This document shows positions 58,773-64,000 of a stretch of DNA of 64,000 nt, one piece after another (the stretch's first letter is position 1; each line of letters opens with the position of its first letter). Source of the DNA: an uncultured Eubacterium sp. (lineage in GTDB: Bacteria; Bacillota; Clostridia; Lachnospirales; Lachnospiraceae); assembly GCA_910586225.1 (NCBI GenBank), contig CAJUIL010000001.1:197183-261182 (forward strand), in the 5' to 3' direction. Below the pieces are notes generated by a model. That model saw nothing but the letters and a program-made list of their open reading frames with translations. It ran no database searches and was not told the origin of the DNA. The translations under genes and the position numbers were made by a program.

Positions 58773-59625
58773 AGCACTGTTTCCCTTCCCTTTTATCCTT
58801 ACACGGAAGCCTGCGCTCTTCATACAGCCTGCGTACAGCCACCTCTGCATCCACTCCCGTCAGCGCCGCATAACGGAGAAGCTGGTCCAGCGTATGCTCC
58901 ATCGTTTTTGAACAGTGCAGATCCCTGCCCAGCTGACAGGCCCATTGCTCCCCTTGTTCCTGCGCTTTTCCACACAAATCTGCTGCCCCTTGTGCATCCT
59001 GCGCAAGCTGCAGCAGGCTTTCGATCAGAGCTGCTACAGGCTTTGCATGAAGGCCGGCAAAACGCCTGACTGCCGCATGGTTAAGATTTTCGGTGTCCCC
59101 GTTGTCTGAAACGATCTTGAAAAACAACATCTGGTGCGGTGCGAAATAATATGCGCCCGCCTGATACAAAGCGGCGCCTTCCATATCATACAAGCACACA
59201 CCCACGCTGTCCATATCCTCCAGCCTTTGGCAGCAATCTTTGTCTATGCTGCACCGCTTGGGGATCATGCCCGTTACAAGCTCCGCCTCTTCGAATCTAT
59301 GACAGTACAGCATATCCGGATAAAACGTTCTCCCGGTTTCCCGTTCGGTCAGCTTATGGATCAAAAAGCCGCTGCCCTGCGCCTGTGTACCAGCACAAAT
59401 ACCGATATTCAACAAAAAATCATACGGCCCTGGCGGACGCTCGGTGCATACGCTGCCAACTGCGGCCGCAGCCGCGATTCCTCCGGTTCCCGTTATTGTC
59501 AGTAAAATATTGGCTGCTTCACTGTAAAACTGCTGGAACCGGATACGACCGGACAGCTTTTTTAAATGAAACTGCATAATGAAAGGCTGCGCCTCATCGT
59601 AGAAGGCTGTAAACAGATAGATCAT
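58744..59625 (-). CDS. MTA/SAH-nucleosidase-like phosphorylase-fold protein
   Basis: A 293-residue protein with the nucleoside phosphorylase fold. YDMEGAALYQ (MEG near 140) and KIVSDNGD (near 165) match the ribose- and base-contacting motifs of methylthioadenosine/adenosylhomocysteine nucleosidases. An unusual Cys-rich C-terminal extension (about 190-293) is not part of that fold. Radical SAM enzymes release 5'-deoxyadenosine, which such nucleosidases can clear; the adjacent SPL-like gene makes this link attractive, but it is inference. It overlaps the SPL-like gene and lies 3 bp after pcp. Confidence 0.8.
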   Translation of the reverse strand: MIYLFTAFYDEAQPFIMQFHLKKLSGRIRFQQFYSEAANILLTITGTGGIAAAAAVGSVCTERPPGPYDFLLNIGICAGTQAQGSGFLIHKLTERETGRTFYPDMLYCHRFEEAELVTGMIPKRCSIDKDCCQRLEDMDSVGVCLYDMEGAALYQAGAYYFAPHQMLFFKIVSDNGDTENLNHAAVRRFAGLHAKPVAALIESLLQLAQDAQGAADLCGKAQEQGEQWACQLGRDLHCSKTMEHTLDQLLRYAALTGVDAEVAVRRLYEERRLPCKDKREGKQCFEELKRQLL

Positions 59626-59628
59626 AGC

Positions 59629-60273
59629 TTAATGCGTCGTCCCCATCGCCATAGAAATATCCTCTTGGTTTTCCACGACAGCCAAAGCCGCGCATTCCAG
59701 ACCCTTTGCGATCGACTCTAACGCCATAGCAGGTGTTCCGTTCGGTTTGTCCACAGTCTGGCCCATTGCAAACGGAACATGGATAAATCCACCGCGTATT
59801 CCAGGATACTTCCGGTTGATCATATAAAGCAGCGCATACATCAGCTCATTGCATACATAGGTGCCCGCTGTATAGGACACAAACGCCGGGATCCCGTTCT
59901 CTCTCATTTTCGCAACCATCGCTTTTACCGGGACCGTTGCGAAATATGCCGTATCCCCATCCTCCTGGATCGGCACGTCAATCGGCTGCCTGCCTTCGTT
60001 GTCCGCAATGCGGGCATCCTGATAATTGATCGCCACCTTTTCCACAGACATTCCAGAGCGTCCTCCGGCCTGTCCGACACAGATCACCACATCTGGCTCA
60101 TGCAGCCGGATGCCTTTCTCCAACGCTTCTCCTGCTTTTCCAAAAACAGTCGGCACCTCCAGCTTGATGATCTGCGCGCCGCCGATCTCATCCGGCAGCA
60201 GCTTCACAGCCTCGTACGCAGGATTGACCGATTCTCCGCCAAAAGGGTCAAATCCTGTAAATAAGATCTTCAT
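59629..60273 (-). CDS. pcp: Pyroglutamyl-peptidase I
   Basis: A 214-residue C15 cysteine peptidase that removes N-terminal pyroglutamate. Motifs: ILFTGFDPFGGESVNPAYEA at the start, the Glu-containing VICVGQAGGR, the catalytic Cys in YTAGTYVCNELMY (near 142) and the His in GFIHVPF (near 167). Length is normal. The ATG at 60271-60273 follows GGAGGGAC. It lies downstream of the M29-like peptidase gene by 36 bp in the DUF969-DUF979 operon, consistent with pyroglutamyl peptide use. Confidence 0.95.
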   Translation of the reverse strand: MKILFTGFDPFGGESVNPAYEAVKLLPDEIGGAQIIKLEVPTVFGKAGEALEKGIRLHEPDVVICVGQAGGRSGMSVEKVAINYQDARIADNEGRQPIDVPIQEDGDTAYFATVPVKAMVAKMRENGIPAFVSYTAGTYVCNELMYALLYMINRKYPGIRGGFIHVPFAMGQTVDKPNGTPAMALESIAKGLECAALAVVENQEDISMAMGTTH

Positions 60274-60309
60274 AAAAGTCCCTCCTTGATCAAATAAAAT
60301 CCAAAGCAT

Positions 60310-61296
60310 CTAAATATAAATATGCGGTTCTAAGATCATGATCTTGCCTTGTTCCATGATCATCTGGTTATCTACATAAATATCCGCGTGATACGCCACA
60401 AGATCGTAATGCCCTACCGCGTCCTGTACGCCGCCCAAAGCAATATTCCGGCCAAATCCGATATGAAATGTGCCGTACGCGGATTCGTCCTCAATATAAC
60501 AGCGGCCCAGACAACGCGCATAAGTATTCAGCCCGATGCCAAATTCCGAAGCGGTAAGCATCCGCTGATCCTGAAAGCGGCTGATATATTCCCGCAGCCT
60601 TCTTCCGCTGGTATTATTTTCAATCTCCATAATCCTTCCACCGGACAAACGGATAGCCACCGGACTTTCTACAAGGCCGGTATAGCCCATCGAGCCATCC
60701 AGTACAAACATCCCCTCCGCACTTGTCTCCACGATCGGTACATAGACTTCCACGCTTGCAGAGGAAAGCCCCCTTCCATCTCGACAGCAGCCGTTGAAAT
60801 ATCCGGCCCTTCTGCCCTTGATGCCCAGCCGCAGATCTGTTCCGCGGGCAGTTTGGATTCGGATGCTGCTGGCGGATGGAAAATAATCCAGCATCGCAGC
60901 CGCCATGATCTTGCTTTTTGCCGTATCCACCCGCAAAAAATCATAAGACAGCATGGAGCTGCCGTCGCTTGTGCTAAGCGGTAAGGATAGGAAGCGTTTC
61001 CTGCGGGATACCGCCCGTTTTACCGCTTTTGTCGTGATCAGGGAATATTCCGCCGCGCCGATAATGACGTCATACGCGTCAAACGCATCCTCCCGTTCGT
61101 TAAAATACGCGCCCACATACATCGACAGCTCCTCCAGCAGCAGCGTCTCCACATGACTGCTGATCCGCCCTGCCGCCTGCCGCAGCGCCCGTGCCTCCGC
61201 CTGATAACGTCCGCTCGTAACGATCAGCAGCCGTTCTCTGCCCCGCAGCCGCACCCAGTCGCGGATAACGATCTCTGCTCCCTTTTGTATGTTCAT
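60310..61296 (-). CDS. M29-family aminopeptidase-like protein
   Basis: A 328-residue protein resembling aminopeptidases of family M29 (AmpS/PepS). Consistent segments are GTDLRLGIKGRRAGYF, the SVEVYVPIVETSAEGMFVLDGS block corresponding to the metal-binding GEVF/P region, ASEFGIGLN, YGTFHIGFGRN and the final HYDLVAYHADIYVDN. It is shorter than typical M29 enzymes (about 370-410), and some metal ligands cannot be confirmed by eye. It probably trims peptides together with the adjacent pyroglutamyl peptidase. It starts 8 bp after the DUF979 gene. Confidence 0.78.
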   Translation of the reverse strand: MNIQKGAEIVIRDWVRLRGRERLLIVTSGRYQAEARALRQAAGRISSHVETLLLEELSMYVGAYFNEREDAFDAYDVIIGAAEYSLITTKAVKRAVSRRKRFLSLPLSTSDGSSMLSYDFLRVDTAKSKIMAAAMLDYFPSASSIRIQTARGTDLRLGIKGRRAGYFNGCCRDGRGLSSASVEVYVPIVETSAEGMFVLDGSMGYTGLVESPVAIRLSGGRIMEIENNTSGRRLREYISRFQDQRMLTASEFGIGLNTYARCLGRCYIEDESAYGTFHIGFGRNIALGGVQDAVGHYDLVAYHADIYVDNQMIMEQGKIMILEPHIYI

Positions 61297-61304
61297 GGCC
61301 CGGT

Positions 61305-62258
61305 TTATTTCAGAACGATCATCATAACGATCTGGATGACGATCATAACAATCGCGATCGGCACTTGGTTTTTAATAACGCCGAACTGCTTTTTCATATC
61401 CAAAAGCGCCACCGGCACCGTATTGAAATTCGCGGCCATCGGCGTACAAAGCGTGCCGCAAAAGCCGCACGTTAACGCAAGCATCCCGACAACTACCGGA
61501 TTTGCGCCATACGCTAATACAAACGGCCCACCGATCCCTACGGTCATAACCGTGATCGCAGCAAACGCATTACCCATAATCATTGTAAACAGCATCATCC
61601 CAAGCGCGTACACGATGATCCCCGCATTGACATTTCCTGCTGGAATAATACGCTCAACCAAAGAAGCTACCACATCACCGACACCCGCAGCGGTAAATAC
61701 CGCACCCAGGCAGGCCAGCAGCATCGGCAGCATGGACAGCGGCCCAACGGTAGAAAGCATCCGCTCAGAATCGTTCAGCAAGACCATAGGCGTATTCCGC
61801 TTATCAAACAGCATCAAAAATACCGCCGCTACAAACACGCCGACCGCCACGCCGTTTAACGCGCTAAAGCCTAATACATTCGTCGTTAACGCAGCCGCAA
61901 CGGCAACAGCGCCGATACTAAGCGCCGGGATAAAGATCTTCATCCCGATCGAAGCAAACGCAGCCTGTGTATCCGCCTTGGTCGGCATATCCGTCCTGCC
62001 CTTTTTTACCTTATGTAATATCGCTGGTACGCACATCACAAGCACCAGCACACCGTTTACCACATTCGGCAAAAAGCGTCCGAGCGCGATCAGGATCCCA
62101 AGCACAAACCAGAACAAAAAGGTACCGCCCCGGCTTGGATTTTCCTTATCCCGCAAATTTTTTACAGCCGTATAAATAACCATCAGACCGATAAAAATAT
62201 AAATGATCTCCATCAGCTTGTTGCTCATTGTAACTTCTGGATCGAAAAAAAAGCTCAT
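61305..62258 (-). CDS. DUF979 family membrane protein
   Basis: A 317-residue integral membrane protein of the DUF979 family, with about nine helices (for example LMEIIYIFIGLMVIYTAV and AGIIVYALGMMLFTMIMG). The strongly conserved part is GNAFAAITVMTVGIGGPFVLA then GANPVVVGMLALTCGFCGTLCTPMAANFN near 245-285. It always pairs with DUF969. Together they look like two halves of an anion-permease-type transporter; linkage to pcp points to pyroglutamate or its peptides. Transport activity is inferred. Start has GGAGGAGG. Confidence 0.9.
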   Translation of the reverse strand: MSFFFDPEVTMSNKLMEIIYIFIGLMVIYTAVKNLRDKENPSRGGTFLFWFVLGILIALGRFLPNVVNGVLVLVMCVPAILHKVKKGRTDMPTKADTQAAFASIGMKIFIPALSIGAVAVAAALTTNVLGFSALNGVAVGVFVAAVFLMLFDKRNTPMVLLNDSERMLSTVGPLSMLPMLLACLGAVFTAAGVGDVVASLVERIIPAGNVNAGIIVYALGMMLFTMIMGNAFAAITVMTVGIGGPFVLAYGANPVVVGMLALTCGFCGTLCTPMAANFNTVPVALLDMKKQFGVIKNQVPIAIVMIVIQIVMMIVLK

Positions 62259-62288
62259 TTCTCCTCCTCCCCGGAAAAGCCGGGATTT

Positions 62289-62957
62289 TTAGTCATATTT
62301 TTTCAAAAGCCGCTTATCCTTCCAATAATAATAAATGATCGTAAGCACTGTGGCAGTAATGCAGACCGGGATCTCAACTGCCGCCAGCGAGCCGAGCTCC
62401 ACCTCATAGCCAAGTCCAGCCAGCGTATTCTGCACCAGGATCGCTCCAGAGCCGCCGACAAACAACACTTGTCCAAAAAACCACGTCACATTTTCCATGC
62501 CCGCAGCCATACCCTTTAGTTCCTCCATATGCTCTTCCCTTGGCTTTTTCCCTTTTGCCGTGATCGCGCCTTCCGCCATCGGCATAACAACCGGACGAAC
62601 AAAGCCCGCCACTCCGCCAAAGCCGACGTTAAACGCCGCAAATATCGCACGCATCACACCGTAAATACCGATCACAAGACCGGATGTCGCTCCCTTGAAC
62701 TTACCGATCAGCGCAGCCGCAGCCTCCCGCAGTCCATTGCGCTCCAGCGTTCCAGTAACAAGCATGATGATAATAAAAATCGCCATATTCCGGTTCGCGA
62801 TAAAATTGCTGCCGAGCGTCTCCAACAACTCGACTGGGCTAAGCCCGCCAACCAGCCCGGTGACCAGCGCAGCCGCCACGATAATGAAGATCGAGTCCAG
62901 CTTCAGCATAAATCCAACGATAACGATCACAATCCCCAAAAGCTTTAAGTATTCCAT
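62289..62957 (-). CDS. DUF969 family membrane protein
   Basis: A 222-residue membrane protein of the DUF969 family with five or six helices. Conserved motifs include GLSPVELLETLGSNFIANRN, the GTLERNGLREAA segment and GFGGVAGFVRPVVMPMAEGA. It is the first gene of the operon and probably forms a complex with the DUF979 protein encoded 30 bp downstream. ATG at 62955-62957 follows AGGTGG; seven upstream codons are also open. The operon upstream region is described at 63065. Confidence 0.9.
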   Translation of the reverse strand: MEYLKLLGIVIVIVGFMLKLDSIFIIVAAALVTGLVGGLSPVELLETLGSNFIANRNMAIFIIIMLVTGTLERNGLREAAAALIGKFKGATSGLVIGIYGVMRAIFAAFNVGFGGVAGFVRPVVMPMAEGAITAKGKKPREEHMEELKGMAAGMENVTWFFGQVLFVGGSGAILVQNTLAGLGYEVELGSLAAVEIPVCITATVLTIIYYYWKDKRLLKKYD

Positions 62958-63064
62958 TTTCGTTCCACCTTTCATCATTTTGGTTATTTTATGTTATGAC
63001 ATACATAGAAACTGCTGCGATGGCTGATCAGCAGGCAGTTTTTAGATGTTGTCAAAATGAACAA

Positions 63065-63095
63065 ATTTGAATTGCGTGTTTTTGTATTTGAATTG
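63065..63095. promoter_or_regulatory. Paired 10-bp direct repeats upstream of the DUF969 operon
   Basis: ATTTGAATTG occurs at 63065-63074 and again at 63086-63095, 21 bp apart (two helical turns). This is a good layout for cooperative binding by a regulator. A TTGACA (minus strand, near 63050) lies just downstream, but no matching -10 is clear. No gene is present at 62958-63239. Confidence 0.45.
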
Positions 63096-63239
63096 GGTGA
63101 TTCCGTGATTTTATACAAAATGATATAGTAATCATAATAGAAAAATGGCAGAATGTCAAGGTTTTCAGTTGGTTTATGGGTGTAATTGTTTTGGTTTTTT
63201 TTTTGGGGGGGGATGTGCGGGGGAATGGCCTCTCGGACG

Positions 63240-63471
63240 CTGGCTGAGGAAAGCGGCCCTGTCTCAGTGTTCCGGGTTACAGAATATAAGAAGCCCTAAG
63301 TATTCTGCGGCAGGCTGTGGCAACGGACGGGTGCGGCAACTAGTTCGCTCTTGCTGACGCAAGAGCTAAAGTGTGCCGCTTGGCTTCGCCCCTGGTTTTT
63401 TAGCAGAATACTAAGGGCTTCTAATATTCTTTCACAAGTCACACTGAGACAGGGCCGGTTTCCTCAGCCAG
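63240..63471. repeat. Fold-back repeat family B, long copy (232 bp)
   Basis: Two 69-bp arms (63240-63308 and 63403-63471) are nearly perfect inverted copies: CTGGCTGAGGAAAGCGGCCC at the left end and its mirror at the right. The 94-bp centre contains a second hairpin, GCGGCA...GCTCTTG-CTGACG-CAAGAGC...TGCCGC. A shorter relative is at 29869. No protein frame with support is present. It may be a mobile fold-back element or a structured RNA. Confidence 0.8.
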
Positions 63472-63571
63472 CTGGACTTCTTGGGCGATTGTGATTGTTT
63501 TTTGTGATTGCTATTGATGGATAATGGGGGAGCTCTGTTGGATTTGTGTTTTGTAGGACACCATAGACCCT

Positions 63572-63697
63572 GTAATAGTTATCTGGATCGGTGAGGTTAA
63601 TCCTTCAGCTTTCGCTCTGCTAAATTTCGAGCATTAGCTGTATATGCGACTGATACTACTCCTGCTAATCTTGGGCATTATTTTGTTCAAACATTAC
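63572..63697. repeat. Degenerate segment with IS66-like ends
   Basis: GTAATAGTTATCTGGATCGG at the left and TTGTTCAAACATTAC at the right resemble the ends of the elements at 29401 and 29633. No target duplication is seen, and the interior has no coding potential, so it is probably a relic. Confidence 0.4.
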
Positions 63698-63936
63698 TTA
63701 AGTTAAATATTTCTCATTATTAGCATAGTCATAAAGCAATCTTGTTACTGCTGAAAAAATTTTAGAAACTTTAGTTTCCCAATTAGAAAATTCTTCTGCT
63801 GTTACCCCTGCGCGAAAATTTCCATGGGCTATAGAGTTCCTTCGATTAACCAATGCATCAATGTCTCTTTGGCAATCATCGAATAAATTTGTGGGTAATC
63901 CTATTTTATATAAATTCTTCTGCAATACTATATACC
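63698..63936 (-). pseudogene. C-terminal fragment of a HEPN-like protein
   Basis: The frame encodes IQANLWYIVLQKNLYKIGLP then TNLFDDCQRDIDALVNRRN, SIAHGNFRAG and a helical end. RRNSIAHG is the R-x4-H core of HEPN ribonuclease domains, often in abortive-infection or toxin proteins such as the MAE_28990 family. A stop codon lies in frame about 15 codons upstream of the core and only TTG-type starts are available, so it is most likely a 5'-truncated remnant. The stop is next to the element end at 63697. Confidence 0.5.
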
Positions 63937-64000
63937 ATAAATTAGCCTGAATTATTCACGGAATAACAGCATTAACTGCTGAAACCCGCACAGTTACTGT

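Noticed and set aside
61153..62175. Plus-strand 340-aa open frame opposite DUF979
   Set aside because: It mirrors a membrane protein (Thr/Pro/Ile-rich), without start signal; DUF979 motifs on the minus strand are decisive.
63004..63045. AAACTGC/GCAGTTT hairpin before the DUF969 gene considered as a leader attenuator or T-box
   Set aside because: No T-box sequence, no specifier stem and no T run could be found.
63145..63357. Plus-strand 70-aa open frame with Gly/Cys-rich start
   Set aside because: It is built from the T10G8 run and one arm of the fold-back element, with no ribosome site.

Overview
The window looks like chromosome of an anaerobic, motile, gut-type Clostridia, most likely Lachnospiraceae. 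The clues are gene order and content: a hrcA-grpE-dnaK-dnaJ operon behind a CIRCE element; an ireB-ruvX-DUF1292-rnj-ylbF-mltG-trmR-trhP block like the Bacillus yrzL-yrrK region; a thiI/cysteine desulfurase/rsmE/prmA block; three chemoreceptors; a [FeFe]-hydrogenase-like sensor; and many two-component, ABC and glycosidase genes. The family placement is an inference; no rRNA or marker comparison was possible.

Layout. 1-1410: metal-efflux operon (ArsR/CadC regulator, free-standing HMA protein, P-type ATPase cut by the window edge) with a clear promoter and operator. 1413-4567: hydrogenase-domain chemoreceptor and a DHH phosphoesterase. 4607-11256: RNA-processing and tRNA wobble-modification operon, interrupted by a 134-bp non-autonomous mobile element. 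11373-18192: mtaB, an HPr-like protein, thiI, cysteine desulfurase, rsmE, prmA and a coiled-coil J-domain protein. 18606-20676: an AT-rich glycosyltransferase/methyltransferase pair wedged next to the heat-shock operon; the glycosyltransferase is out of frame at a run of nine G (phase-variation candidate). 20772-25870: dnaJ, dnaK, grpE, hrcA and their CIRCE promoter.

26139-30183: gene remnants, a chemoreceptor co-transcribed with an orphan solute-binding lipoprotein, a repeat-rich stretch with a second copy of the 134-bp element, and tRNA-Thr(CGU). 30251-35167: a hypothetical gene, then an XRE-cupin regulator with potABCD (polyamine uptake). 35164-42451: an unusual cluster of a beta-propeller/solute-binding fusion lipoprotein, two MalF/MalG-like permeases and an HlyD-like adaptor, divergent from an OmpR-type two-component system. 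42505-47830: Cache-domain chemoreceptor, secreted leucine-rich-repeat protein and an AAA/PD-(D/E)XK protein. 48005-54742: GH2 and membrane-anchored permuted GH3 glycosidases with a GPH sugar transporter. 54880-62957: nine closely packed minus-strand genes from DUF969/DUF979, an M29-like peptidase and pyroglutamyl peptidase through a nucleosidase, a spore-photoproduct-lyase-like radical SAM protein and an SDR to a LytTR/GHKL two-component pair. 63000-64000: repeats and a HEPN-like fragment.

The most interesting items are the propeller-SBP/permease/HlyD/two-component cluster, the phase-variable glycosyltransferase beside the heat-shock genes, the hydrogenase-chemoreceptor fusion, and the 134-bp element family with 8-bp target duplications and IS66-like GTAA ends.
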